Shown here: in pieces, positions 52,077 through 64,000 of the stretch
Numbering within the stretch: the stretch's first letter is position 1
Layout: each line of letters begins with the position of its first letter
Assembly (NCBI GenBank): GCA_013398015.1
Contig: VZRR01004734.1
Location: 889,898-953,897, forward strand
Length of the DNA: 64,000 nucleotides
Reading direction: 5' to 3'
Origin: Oreocharis arfaki
Taxonomy: Eukaryota; Chordata; Aves; Passeriformes; Paramythiidae
Notes under the pieces: model-generated
Databases searched by the model: none
Told to the model about the DNA's origin: nothing
Seen by the model: the letters and a program-made list of their open reading frames with translations, nothing else
Position numbers and translations under genes: made by a program

Positions 52077-53560
52077 CCAATGAGGAGAAGGTAGGGCCAC
52101 CTTACTTTGCTTCAGCTGTAGAAAAGCTGCTTTCCCACTATGCCCAACCAGGGACTGCAGGTGGAGACAGGTAACTCCAGCAGGGGAGTCATCCTGTCCT
52201 GCAGCTGATGCAGAAGCCAGAGGGACTGGGGTAACCCATGGGATTCCCTTACCAAGATTCCTAAGGTAACTCAGTGCAGTTAGCTTGGAGCAGAAGGCAA
52301 GAGGTCAGGGCCTGAGCTGTCACCTCATGAAATCAGAACATGAAGACACGGGTGAGAAATGAAACAAGTGGGAAACAATCCATCAGGTGCTACTGGCTCC
52401 CCTCCTTGGCTGAAGCTGGCACCATCCTCTCCTGACACTCTCTAGGAGTAGGGGACACTCCTGCAGACTATTTACTCCTCTGCCTCTGCTGGGTACTCAC
52501 AGCAACTCAACATCAATACATTTTCACCGTTACCAAAATATAAATACCAACTGTGTATAATATTGTTAATATTATGCACTTACGTGTACTCTAGAGGAAG
52601 GTTCCCCAGCTGCCCTGGTGGTCACTGCATTCACACCAGGCAGAGGATCCTTCAGAGATTGCATGGTACCTTGTTCAGTGTGCATATACTCCAGTAAAGA
52701 GGCTTGGCTGATTCACAGCATTCCTGCTCTGGCTCACAAGGTAAGAGCTATGACCTTCTACAAAACTCTTCCCAACCTATTTAATTGTTGGAGCAATTGG
52801 AGATAGAACTGGAGAGAAGTGATGTAGCACATGAGCTTTGTAGAACAGTATTGTCACCTGCACCCCATCCCCAGTCCTTCGTTTTGTGGATATTTAGAAT
52901 GTTATTTGGCATATTTAGGAATATGCCAAATATGACTGTAAAATGCTGTAATATTAATAATTCAAATTTATTTCATTTTCACCACAGCCCCATACAGAAG
53001 GTAAAGTGTTTTTTACCAAAAATAAACTCCAGCAATAACTGCGATTGCTGTAGTCACTCAGCATATTTTGTTGAGACTGCAGATTTCTACATTGCTCTTT
53101 AAGGTGTTCAACAATACAATACCATCAGAAACAGGACTGAAGAAGAGGATCTATCATTCATGAAAAACACTGGGTTTTATCAGTACACTGCCTCAACGCA
53201 GTAATGATTAGTTGCAATCACTTTTCCAAGAAAGCAAGGTAAAAGAGAAAGAGAAATACCAGAGCATTCTGTCTGTTCACTGTGACCCAATTAGAAAGCT
53301 GAGACAAACCAATTATTGTTCAGAGAACAGCATTCCTTTTTACTCTGCAGCAACTTCACAAAGACAATAAATTCATGCATATTTAAAATTCATTTGCTTT
53401 AAAAACATAGATGCTGCCAGTCTTCCCAATCAAAGGACTTTTCATATTCCCTTTATTTGGTACACAGCCATGACAGGATAACTGTAAGGAAATGTTTCAT
53501 GAAGTCTATTTCTGAGCCTTGTTTTCCATAGAATTTTGTTTGCTGTGGGTGCAAGAGGAG
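52077..53560 (+). other. Candidate 5' exons of an unrecognised gene (weak)
   Basis: Five open blocks with plausible splice sites join in phase. 52077-52160 reads NEEKVGPPYFASAVEKLLSH onwards, with a CTCTGTCTCAG acceptor and a CAG|GTGGAG donor. 52610-52740 has the donor CACAAG|GTAAGA. A 13-base block lies at 52988-53000. 53104-53200 includes RTEEEDLSFMKNTGFYQYTA. A 29-base block at 53532-53560 reads ILFAVGARG. Each frame choice leads to the next without a stop. The very short blocks and alternative frames make this part speculative, and no known protein is recognised. Confidence 0.2.
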
Positions 53561-54603
53561 GTAGCATTTTATGTGTGGGTCATTTTAAAATTAATTCTAC
53601 ATTTTACAGCCTGAACTTTTTATAAATTAATTTTTTAGTAAAATCAGAATTTAAGAAAAACCAGTTGGACAAAAATAGAGAAACAGGAATACATATCAAG
53701 GGCTGAGTCTAAACAATCCAAAGAGCAATGGGACTATGTTAAAATTCACCTTGCAATGAGCTTCTTACTGAAAGGACTTGTACAAATTCGTTTCACTTTG
53801 TTTTTCTTATCTGTGCACTAGGCCATGTAGAAGTTTCCTATTTTTCTTCTAGAAAAGCAGCTCATAGATTATTTCTAAACCCTCTATTATCAATGCAGAT
53901 ATCTAAGGCCTCTCCTTATCCTAAGAAACAATGCAATCCTCATTTATTTCTCATTAAAGATGCATTGTAACACTAATCAGCTAAAGGTATTTTACTTGAA
54001 GCTTCTGAAGTTTATTTTTAAGTCTTTGACATGTTAATTGCTTTGCTTTGCCCTTGGGTTCCCAGAAATTAAATACAAACACAAGACTTCCTGTGGAAGT
54101 AAGGTAAAACCCATGAAATTTCTGTACTCTTACACAGCACTACAGCAGTGAAAATTTAAGCATGTACATTTACTGCTTACTATTTCCACTTGCTTCCCTC
54201 TTCCTCACTTCCCCCCCTTCATTCTTTAAAGCAGCAAAGTAAATAATTGCTCACCTTGTTGACTTCAATGGTTACGTGCAACTGCTGAACTTCAGGACAT
54301 TTCCTACTTCCTTCTGAGTGTGCTTCTACTTCCTCTTCTCCTCCTGTATTGCACACCCTGGGAAGAAAATCCAGTTGTACAGACCATGAGGGCCAGAGAG
54401 GTGCCTGCCCTGGCTGGGGCAGTCTGGCTGATCGAGGTCTCTGAGCCTTGAACAGAAATCTGCAGTAATGTGTAATTGTCAGTTCAGTGCAGAGAAGGGC
54501 ATTAAGTTACTCAAGGTTCTTTTTATTTCCTTACACATGTCCATCAGTAAAACTCTTGATGTTGTTTTGTGATTTGGAAATGTAGAAAGGGTTTTTGTTA
54601 CAG

Positions 54604-54685
54604 AATTCAATTATGTGACCTCTCCACTGATGTATCTGAAGGCAAACTACCCCCAAATGAACTTGCTGCTATTCCCAACTTTCAG
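54604..54685 (+). other. Candidate exon A of an unrecognised downstream gene
   Basis: The acceptor is GGGTTTTTGTTACAG and the donor is TTTCAG|GTAAAG, both good. The 82 bases give two bases plus 26 open codons, FNYVTSPLMYLKANYPQMNL followed by LLFPTF, plus two bases. The outgoing phase fits the block at 55135. An alternative acceptor 18 bases upstream (54586) keeps the same frame. There is no start codon and no family match. Coding character is suggested only by composition and splice signals. Confidence 0.3.
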
Positions 54686-55134
54686 GTAAAGGACACTGGC
54701 ACTGCAGACTCTGGGATCTGTCGTCCAGGAGCATTATTTCAGTGCTTCCCACAATGGTAGAAGGCAAAAGCCACTTAACTTTGGGACAGTGAGAAATCTC
54801 TCAGCTGCACGAAGACCTGCTGATTAGCATTCCCAGTTTTAATTAAATCTGGTGTAGCTCCTGCCCTTGGGGATTGAAATGTAGTGAAGATATTGTTTTG
54901 AAATTAGGACATAGCCTGAGCAGAAAAACTGTAGTTGGCTGTAAACCAGGCAACATAGTTAAGTCACACTCAGCGATCTGACAGAGGCTCAGACTCCAGC
55001 TCTATTAGCTAAATCTCCCTTAACCATGGCCACAGAATTTGACCACTTGGTTTTTAAGTAAAGTTCAAGCCAGTATTGGAATCAGTTGGGTCCTTTAGCA
55101 TGAGAAATTGTCCAACCCAAGCATTTCTTTGCAG

Positions 55135-55304
55135 TAAAATTGTCTATTTACACTGGAGAGATCCCCATTTCTCCTGGGGAGAGAATCCTTTCATTACTGC
55201 TGATGCCTTCTCTCATTCTCCTCTGGCTGTTATCACTCTCTGTCTCAAAGAAGAGCAAGCCCAGAGCTTCAGGCACGCATTCAGCACAAGCCTTCATCTA
55301 CCAG
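55135..55304 (+). other. Candidate exon B of an unrecognised downstream gene
   Basis: The acceptor is AAGCATTTCTTTGCAG and the donor is CTACCAG|GTACGT. The first T completes a Ser codon begun by exon A. Then 56 open codons begin KIVYLHWRDPHFSWGENPF and run through LCLKEEQAQSFRHAF, with one base left over that fits the block at 56761. A second frame of the same stretch is also open, so frame choice rests on the phase match with its neighbours. Confidence 0.3.
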
Positions 55305-56760
55305 GTACGTTGTAAATTCTTACTGATCTTCCCACTCAGCTCACTTGTGGTTTCTTACCATTCCAACTACCACTACACAAAGGATATTTAATTATTCCTC
55401 CCATGAACTCTGAATGAATGACATCTTAAGTAAGGTCTGTTAATGAGACAGAGATCAAACTGATGCTTGATGGTAACACTCAGAATTTTTCAGCATAATA
55501 TTAAAAAATGATCCAGTTCATAGTTCACTCTCAGTAGTAGCATTAGTACTTCCAACACATCACCGACTCACTAGTGAATATTATGCCAATTACAAAATAA
55601 TAAACATACATAAAGGGAATGATTTGGCAAATGTGATCAATTTTTCATTTAATATATTTTAAGATAAATAAATCTTAAACTTCTTACCCTGAAGAATACA
55701 GAATATAACTAGGACTGTATCCTGATAGTCCTGGAAGTGTCATTAAGTATACAAATCCTTAACATAATACTTAATTAATAATAAGGTTTATTTCTCACCT
55801 TCTGAAGTTGCAGCCTTGTGGGCTGAGAGAAAAGTTTGCAATTTTCTTATGAAGTTCTTTATATACATTAAACAAGTAGAACATGAATTGCTGCAATATA
55901 CTTATATTGTATATGTATATAATGTCTTATGTACCTGTTTCTAGGGTGCCTCAATACAGCTTTATAACTTTCTTCTCAGATATTTACCTTTTTCTTCTTT
56001 ATATCAATGCTAGAAATACTCCATTACAAGAAGTTTCTGTATTAGCACAACAGAGAATGTATTTGTAGAAGTTACTCTAAACATTAAAGCAAAATATTTC
56101 CAAATGCTATTAATAAAAAAAAAATCTGGAACTTGAGGGGTTTTAATTATTATGTTGAATGCAGGGATGAATGCAATTACATCTTTATTATTCTGCACTG
56201 ACCCATCCGCCCATCTGGGGCTGTAGACACGAGCTGTGTTCTCTGTAGGAAAACACTGCAGTGGCCTGATACGAGGCCATAGGAAAGAGTTCACCTAAAC
56301 AAATTGTAGCTACTCATTTTCTTAAAAACATCAGTGCTTGCCAGGTTGGGGTGAAAAACTGCTTCATTGTGAAATCTCTCAGCTAACAACAACAGTCAAG
56401 CTAAAACAAAAACAACTTAGGAACTACATGCCTCCACACAATAAAACCCTTGCAAATATAGAGCACATCCATCAGTACCATTTATTTCTCAGCTGGGGAA
56501 CTCACAGTACTTTTTCTTCAACATTTATGCTCATCTTTGACTCATTACTTTAATACTACCAGGAAACTAAATTATGTCCAGCATTTTCACTGCAGAAATG
56601 GAGCCTCCAGCTGTGCCTACGGTTTCTTATGGGGTGAGACACTGAAGCATCACAGAGGGAACAGGGTAAGCTGAGCTTCCAGGAGGCTCTTGCGAATTCA
56701 GACACTAATTGTGACAACTTAAATTCGATACAATTATTTTAAATTAACACCTAGGCCCAG

Positions 56761-56966
56761 AAATAGACAGGGAAATTGTCCAGCTGGCTCTCCACATTCA
56801 GAGGCTTAATAAAGAAGCAGGAAGAAGAAAGGATAGACAGGTAGATTTTATTCCTGAAACAGAACTTTTCTTGACTGAACTCTGCCTGAAAAGTGGTACC
56901 ATGACAGCAGATAACGTGCTACTGAATATGTGCATTGCACCTTTTTATCACCTCAGCCCTGAGCAG
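56761..56966 (+). other. Candidate exon C of an unrecognised downstream gene
   Basis: This is the best of the set: 68 open codons with a strongly purine-rich first codon position (about 43 of 68), reading IDREIVQLALHIQRLNKEAG, then FIPETELFLTELCLKSG and ADNVLLNMCIAPFYHLSPEQ. The donor is GAGCAG|GTAATA. The acceptor CACCTAGGCCCAG is modest. It begins two bases into a codon, which exon B completes to Glu. The pattern looks like charged amphipathic helices. I cannot name a family. If the donor is not used, the frame stops six codons later. Confidence 0.38.
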
Positions 56967-56999
56967 GTAATATTTCAGTGTTGAGTACTGAACAAGACA

Positions 57000-59900
57000 T
57001 GTGACTAATGCATTTTAATGCATTAAAAGTCTTGATAAAAATAACTATTTAGCAAAAAAAGCTTTTTAGTAAAAAAAGCCTTATGTGTTTGAATAGTCCT
57101 ACAGTCTTTGCAAAGTAGAACCAAATTTCACTCAAATTAGGACTCTAAAAGCCTTCAGAAATATTATTCAAAAACATTTTGATGTGCTGGAGTTGTTAGC
57201 CCCTTTCCAAGTGACATCAAAGTAGAAGGAAATTAAAATCTTCATAATCCTCCAAAATACCACAAATTCATTACTTGACCTGGTATCAAACTATTTGGAA
57301 GGGCTGTATTCAGAAATGTCAGCCTGTCATCATCTCTGCTCCTGGACATTAAATTTCACTAAGCACATTGTAAAAGTAGCAAAGGTACTGGGGAATTTAT
57401 TACCCAATAGTTAACCTCAACCAAAACACATGGAAATAATTGTATTTCCTTACCCTGCTTCTGAATTAGAACTTTACTACTTTTAACTAAGGCAAATCGA
57501 ATGCTAGGAACATATTTATGTACATAGGTCTAATTAGAGAATTAAATTGTTGAACTTTCTCTAAAAGCTCTTATGCTTACTCTGAAGGAATTAGAGCAGG
57601 AGGGAACTAGTCAGCATTTCAAATCCTCTGAAGTGCTGGTGTGTTTTTCATTAAAGACCGCTGAAAACAGCATCTCCCATAAGGTTTGATATAAAGGTGT
57701 AAATTTGAAGTTTATATTTGGCTACGAAGTGTCTTTGAGTGCTGAACAAGTTTGGAAATTTCTGATTAGCTGTCAATGATCTTATGTTACGTTCAGAAAA
57801 TGCATAATTAGAACTCCCCCTCATCTTTACATGTAAGTTCATTGGGTGTTAACAAAGAGAAACTCCCAGTGAGGGATGCTTCCAACTGTGGTTGCACTCA
57901 TCACATGCCTTTGACTTCACTCCCAGCAGCAGGTTTTCCGCTTTCTGCTGGATGATGCTGTTTAAGGGAAACTGGGAGAAAGCAAGCAAAATACTGCTTT
58001 GAGATACCAGAAACACTTCAGATCCCCTACTGCCTTCTGCTGAAAGCAGAGATGATCTGTCAGGGTAAGAGGCTGAGCTGCTGAAAGGCAAAGGAGTCCC
58101 TGCCCCTGAAAGAGCTCTAGAGCCAAAGGCAGTTATAAAGGACACTGATCAGCTGGCTGGATTAAGTGTGAGGCTGATCAGTGCTCCTGATGGCACTGCC
58201 AGCAGCACAGAGCACTCTCTGTCCAAAGAGCAATGGAGATTTCTTTTGAAAATGTGTGCACATGGAAGGAGAAAACATGAGAAAAAGGCCTTTCCAAATC
58301 TGTGTTCAACACATGCACTTTTTTAACCATACCAAGGTGCTTTAAGGCACAGCCAGCCTCTTCAACATTGCCATCCAGCCCAACACACTCCAGGGACACC
58401 TCGTTCTGCTACCATGGTCTTTGCAGACAGGCCCAGCTCAAAGCCTTCCCACTATTATTGATTAAACTTGTCAGTGAGCTACAAATTGTAAAAATCTTTA
58501 TGAAGCTCTTTTCAAAATTTGTCTCAAGAAACATAGATCTGATAATTCACCTCTAGCAGACAGCAGTTTTCAGTCAACATTTCCTTTCTTTCCATTCCTG
58601 GTGGTATAATACAACAAAAAAAATCTGGGTGATTGAGTGAGTTGAAAAAAAAAAATAAAGCATTTGTTCAAAAGACTGAAACCCACAGTCAAAATGAGGC
58701 ACAGATTTTAAAAGCAGCAGGAAGCATTAACATTTCTATGTTACAGAGTACATCTCGGTCATACAAGAGGAATTGTACAAGCTTTGTTCCACCATTGTGG
58801 TGAAAAATAGGTTTTCTTAAATAGAATGGAAGAATTTGTAGCCTGACATTTTTTTCTGTGCCAATAGCAAATGTACTCTCAGCCTCCCCAGATTCCATCC
58901 ATCTGAGAGCTGAAGAGAGAAAATAGGGCAGCATCTTGGGAGGACAGTGTGTGTGTGGTTTCAGAAAGGACAGCAGAACCATTTGGCTGGTCCAGAACAT
59001 TTACAGTAAATATTTTTCAAGCTCTGTGTCCGTTGCAGTATTTCTCAAACACATAAACAGACCACCCTCACTTTTAGTCCTCTACATCAGTTACCCAGTA
59101 GCAGAATTAGGGATGATCAGTGGTAGAAGAGGGTTGCCTGTCTTAGGGAGAAGGAAAATTGCCAGGTATTTTTACAATTATTTTAAAAAATGTCCATGAC
59201 AAATGCTTGATTTTCTTCATGCTGCCCCAGTCAGTAACTGGGTTTTCAAAGTCAGCTAAGCACCAGCCATGCCTCCTTGTCTCTGTGATTCCATGCCATT
59301 TAAAGTTCTTCAGTCAAAGCAGGGAAAAGTCCTGGCAAACAGCGATGATGTTACAGAACATGGAAGACTGAGCTACTGAACTACAAATCCTGGCACAGCT
59401 GCCAGCCTGAGCCAGGCTTGGAAAGCTCCAGCAGCCTCAGTGCTCCACTGAAAGGACCAGGAGAGCTGCACAGGGCCAGAATCATGTCTTTCAATGGTTA
59501 GGAACTGCAATAACCATGTTGTGCTGTGGAGCAAAGGAACAGAATCGAAGTGGGTAGCTGCAAGTTATTTTGTCTGCTGATTACAGTTGCTTAAGTCCTA
59601 CAATGTAGTACCTGCAGTTATTTAAGATTGGTTATTTTCACATTGCAAGGCAAGAAGAAAACAGATCTGCATACGAAAGGTGACATTTCTGAAAGCAACT
59701 GCTGCCTTAGAGACTTAAATGTTTCAAAAATATTTATACATTTCTGCTTTCAAATGCCCATGTTTAGACACTGGGGTTTTCATCTGAATAGAGACTGACC
59801 TGTAGTATCACTAGTTCACTGAGAATTACAGGCCAAGAACTCAGGGAAAAGTAATTTTGACAACCATCCATTAGGATGAACCTAACCATTGCCCTCCAAA

Positions 59901-61120
59901 TAGCTTTCTCCTCTGCATATATGAGAGCTGTCAGTATATAGGGCTATCAGAACTGAGTATTGAAAAAAAGAAGCAGCCTGAGGGGTGCAATAAGAAACAT
60001 TAATCTGGAACTCCACTTCTAATCCAACTTAAAGAGTGCTTGTGATCATAACTAAATTACAGAATTACTAGGAGTTTTTACTACTTTGGATTCTGGAAAA
60101 ATGAGGCTAGAATAATATTTCAGGGCCCTGTTTTGATATTATCTCACTGATTTGAACTATTCTTAATTTTAACTAATGACAATTTCTCTTGGCTTTTTGA
60201 ACATTAAAATTAAACTGGGTTACTCTCTTTGTCATAACGATTATATGAAACATAGATTAAGGCAGCCAAATTAACTTGCTTCAGACACACTGATAAATTT
60301 GTTAGATTCTTCCTGCACATGCCAGATTATCATCTGACTAATTATGCTTCTACAATGTGCCTCATTGACTGTGATACCTCTCTCATGATGATCAATGAAT
60401 ACTTTCCTCTTTCTTAAAATACAAATGAAATGTGTGTTATTTTTAGAGTCTGTTCAAGTTTTCAACCCAGCAGTGATTGCAAATACAGCAAGCAAGAGCA
60501 TGATACTATATATGAAAGTTTCTATGCAACACATTAAATCCTGGTATCCTGTGGAGACATAATCACATTAGAGCTCTAAGCACATGTAATACTTCTACTT
60601 CTTGACATGCTGGAAAAAAGAAGAAACCTTAGATCATTGAAATAATTTCATATTCATATACCACCTCTAGAACTATGTCCCATGGCAGCTGGTTATCCTG
60701 TCCTTCACATTGCTATTGGGTAGCATATTCATATGCATGCAAGTCTCAAACAAGCCAAGCCACTTCAGTTTGCTGAATTTCACTAGAAAAAACCGAAAAG
60801 AAATCCTACAACTTTCGGGCTCCATGATGCACACTCCAGTTCAGGATAAGTGATCCTAAAACTCTGATTCCAGACTCTCATACTTTATGACAAGGCCTTC
60901 TGTAAGCAAGGATTGTAACAGACATCAACTCTCAAGGGAAGGGTTTAGCAAAGGCCATCAGCAAGCTGAGCAGAAGAGCCCAGGACTGTGTCTTTCATGG
61001 TCAAGGAGTAATAAAGCAGATGAATGTCAATAATGTGCTTTGTTAAAGAGCTGATGGCCTGGGAATACCCCGAGAAGGCTAAATGAACCAAGGAACGAAA
61101 GTCAGCACAACTTACCACAG
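57000..61120. other. AT-rich region, no supported gene
   Basis: There are scattered short open stretches with splice-like borders (for example 57105-57210 + reading LCKVEPNFTQIRTLKAFRN, and one following the acceptor TGGTCTTTGCAG near 58433), but I could not join them into one consistent model. Some may be exons of the candidate downstream gene. An A-rich run followed by AATAAAG lies near 58650. Confidence 0.3.
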
Positions 61121-61308
61121 CTGTTGGGAACTCTATCAAGGAGCGTGGCCTACCTGTGTCCTCTCTGGGCCTCCATGAACTGTTCTGCCACAGTAATGAG
61201 TTCTCATACATCAGAGTGCAAGTACAGAAGTATTCTGGAGGCAACAAAACATCCCTGCAGTATCCATACTTGTGCATATTGTTGTCTGCAAAGACAGAAG
61301 AAACATGA
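61121..61308 (+). other. Candidate terminal exon of an unrecognised downstream gene
   Basis: After an ACTTACCACAG acceptor, two bases and then 61 open codons end in TGA at 61306-61308. They include SIKERGLPVSSLGLHELF and EFSYIRVQVQKYSGGNKTSL. An AATAAA at 61493-61498 sits about 185 bases after the stop, as expected for a last exon. The opposite strand also offers a neat 132-base block (61285-61154, strong acceptor, CACAG|GTAGGC donor, phase 1 at both ends), so strand is undecided. No family is recognised on either strand. Confidence 0.25.
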
Positions 61309-61519
61309 TTTCACTTCGTTTCATACATACAGACACTCCTGTTAACATACAGCCATTGAAACAGAGAAAATTCTATTTTTAAAGGGACCTCTGGATGTCA
61401 TTTACCCCAAGCCAGCTCAGAGCATGCACTTCAGCTGAAATAAACACATAACCTCTTCTTCCCTTGACACTCAGCATAAAACATTTATGAAAAATAAAAC
61501 CTTACTTTGGCACCCTCTA

Positions 61520-64000
61520 ATCACAGTTCCACTTACTGTTCCATTTTTATTAAATACAATGATATTAGAAGTTTGGCGACCTGGTTTCACACTCTGGGTA
61601 GCCATGTTATTTTGCAGAAATTGTCTTGCTGGTCTTTAAGCTGGCAAACTGGAACATAATGTCCCACAAGCAGCAGAAGCCCCGACATCTACAACTACCT
61701 GGAATTTTACTCCAAAAATTCCATTCCACTTGAAACAGAGCTTGAAGTCCTTTGTAGCAAATGAGGACAAGGTTATTTTGTAAGAATCTACTTGTTAGAA
61801 AGTTATTTTTATTCATATCATTAAGACCTGTCTTTCTTATTTGTTCAAAGAGGATGCCAATCTGATCTGATCACAGCTTTTGAATATCCATGGTTTTAAA
61901 CTTTTAGAATTCATGAATCCACACACTAAAAAAAGAGATGTATTTCATCTTCTAGATGCCATATATTGTAGACATACAAAATTTGTCTGCCAGTTCTTTT
62001 TGTCAAGATGGGAAAATTTATATCTATTAAGTTCCTACAGCTAGAACCACACTCCCCTGAGAGTACACCTTAAGCCAACCTAAAGAAATTCTGACTTACT
62101 TTCTTCTCTGATAAATTTTGCAGAAACAAAAAACATACATGCAAAAAGATAAATTAAAGAGCTCTGAGTTTGGTTTTTTTTCTTATTTATTTTTTTACTT
62201 CATGTAATCTACAAAGTCCCATGTAGGGTTCTGCTACAACTCCTTAACATCAACTTGAATTTTAGTTTTTACACCCCACGTGGACAACATGACAGTCTGA
62301 AAACAGGGAGATGTCACATTAGTGCTGACCTTTGAAAATCAGTTCACTACAAATAGGTGACCGTAGCATCCGTATCCTCTGGTAGGCATCTCCCAGAAAC
62401 ATCAATATCAGTACTGGCAATTCATGAAATATGTAGCATGTATGTCGTCTTTCTTGCTTTCTTGCTCCATTTGCCACATATAAATTTCAGCTAACATCAG
62501 AAAAATCTCAGTTATGATATATTAATCACTCCTTCCTCATTGCTCTGTCCTGGATTTCACTGGATTTCTTTTTAAGTCAGTGCCCTTGCCACAGGCAGTG
62601 CACATCCAGCACCATTACAGAATTATTGCAAGCCAAGGACCTCTGTCTGAAGGCTCTTATCACCTTACAACCACAAGCTGCAGGGAGCAACTGTCAAGAT
62701 TACATTTAATAATTTACAGAACACCAGATTCTGATGACCCTATGATATTGATGTTAAATCTGATTTCACCCGCACTAGTGCACTTATCAATGTGCTATAT
62801 CTGTCTCCATGTTTTCTGGAGATAGAAAGGACTTTTTTTATGATTATATTGGGTTAATGCTGGATTTTTTACTCCTCAATAATTGTCTTTTAACAATAGA
62901 AAAAATGACCAATATCTGGAATACATATGCGTTACAAGTTTGCAAGGCTGTCTTAGCAAATAGATTGGAAGAATGATTGTCTATACAAATTTTATGGACC
63001 TTCATTGAATGTTTCCATATTTAATCCATCTATGACTTCAGATATTTTCTCAAATACAAAGAGCACTGTGTAAAAATGGAGGCAAATACATAATTTGTGT
63101 TATGGCAGCAGCTATCAAACCTGGAGGGAACTCTTTAAGGAGGGTGCCCTGCAAGAAGCTATTTGAAAATGCAGCATTTGGGAAGGCATCAAATCAACAA
63201 TTGTCAAAGCAATAAGATTCCACCTGAGGCACCAGCCAAAAAACATCCCTTGCCAGTTATAACATTAGTTTATTCACAGTCCTGCTCTTCACTGGCATAA
63301 TATAATAAATATGCAAATTTAGTAGTTGTTAATGACATCAGTTATTTCCCACTTTTGCTTTAAAACCCAGTGGGAAAGAGTTACAGCTATATATGCATCT
63401 GTTGTTCAGCAGGCACATAAGACCTGCCAGAAGATTACAAATACTCTGATTTTCCTGATTTCTTCATCTGGTTATGAATTTTTTTCCTTAAAAATGAGTA
63501 CCAGACCAGTGTCATGGGACTCTTAACACAAGCACAGCAACAGCAGCAAAAATCAGGATCTACTTCTCTTCTGCAAGACTCCCTGAGGAACTATATCTGA
63601 TGACTCAGACACTTTACTACTTGTTTATAGTGTTTGTATGCACAGAGCTGTGGGAAATGATAAAAGCTGGTACCTGCAGGTAAAGGAATAAGAAAATAGA
63701 AAGATGACTGATCAAAGCAAATGTTTCTGCCTGCCTGATTATAAAAGGAAAAGAAATTAAAAAATCCAAAGTTCTAGGTCACTTATAGCAATGCTTATCA
63801 AGAGTGACTGACTGGATATTTATCAAATGGCAAAGCAGTCTGCACAAAGACTGGGCACAAGACTGTATCACCTTTCACACGAATGCTCCTAGGGCAGATC
63901 CTGTTCCCCCATCTGCAGCAGCCAAGATGTGTCATCAACATAACAGATGCAGATGGTCCCTGTCCACCCCAAAGGAGAAAAAGGTCAACGGGAAGTCTGC
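61520..64000. other. AT-rich intergenic sequence, nothing recognised
   Basis: Only short chance open frames on both strands and no recognisable repeat. In mammals SNX29 lies beyond CPPED1 in convergent orientation, but no PX-domain-like exon is visible on the minus strand up to the window end. Confidence 0.55.

Noticed and set aside
54470..54510. Minus-strand LSNLMPF resembling the end of the SNX29 PX region
   Set aside because: Only four residues match, there is no pyrimidine-rich acceptor before it, and the frame stops after a few codons.
56596..56633. Short splice-bounded block reading MEPPAVPTVSYG just before candidate exon C
   Set aside because: In the frame with the Met it ends in a phase that would make the next exon start with a stop. 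Skipping it gives a consistent model.
57927..57965. QQVFRFLLDDAV followed by TAA as an alternative last exon
   Set aside because: The phase fits candidate exon C, but 12 codons and a weak acceptor are too little evidence.

Overview
This 64 kb window is a piece of vertebrate nuclear genome, most likely from a bird. Coding sequence is sparse and split by kilobase introns with GT..AG borders. The interspersed repeats I can recognise are decayed CR1-type LINEs. I see no Alu-like or tRNA-derived SINEs, and repeat density is low. Crocodilians and turtles also carry CR1, so 'bird' is an inference. There are two assembly gaps (N runs) at 10056-10095 and 36341-36464.

The one gene I can name is CPPED1 (calcineurin-like phosphoesterase domain containing 1), on the + strand. 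Exons 2, 3 and 4 are at 19133-19351, 33743-34165 and 47699-47922 (stop), with a 3' UTR running to a poly(A) signal at 48948-48953. All metallophosphatase motif blocks are intact. The promoter is a CpG island at about 9782-10290. Exon 1 probably ends at 10165, and its start codon is probably hidden in the 40-N gap, so the N-terminal ~25 residues are missing from this assembly. All junctions are phase 1.

Layout: 1-9780 is AT-rich intergenic DNA with no gene seen. 9782-10290 is the CpG island. 10166-19132 is intron 1, with a degraded antisense CR1 at 12535-13738. 19352-33742 is intron 2, with a CR1 3' end at ~21133, an antisense CR1 endonuclease/RT fragment at ~22260-23420, a small CpG-dense patch near 26300 and a possible CR1 endonuclease fragment near 29.2-29.6 kb. 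34166-47698 is intron 3, with a 350-bp CCTT-type satellite broken by the second gap. 48976-64000 lies downstream of CPPED1.

The downstream region is where an undescribed gene could lie. From 52077 to 56966 a series of short open blocks on the + strand, each bounded by plausible splice sites, joins in a consistent reading phase. The best three are 54604-54685, 55135-55304 and 56761-56966. A possible terminal exon with a nearby AATAAA lies at 61121-61308. I do not recognise the product, and AT-rich DNA throws up chance open frames, so this is a testable candidate rather than a gene call. In mammals the CPPED1 neighbours are SHISA9 and SNX29; I found no exon of either.
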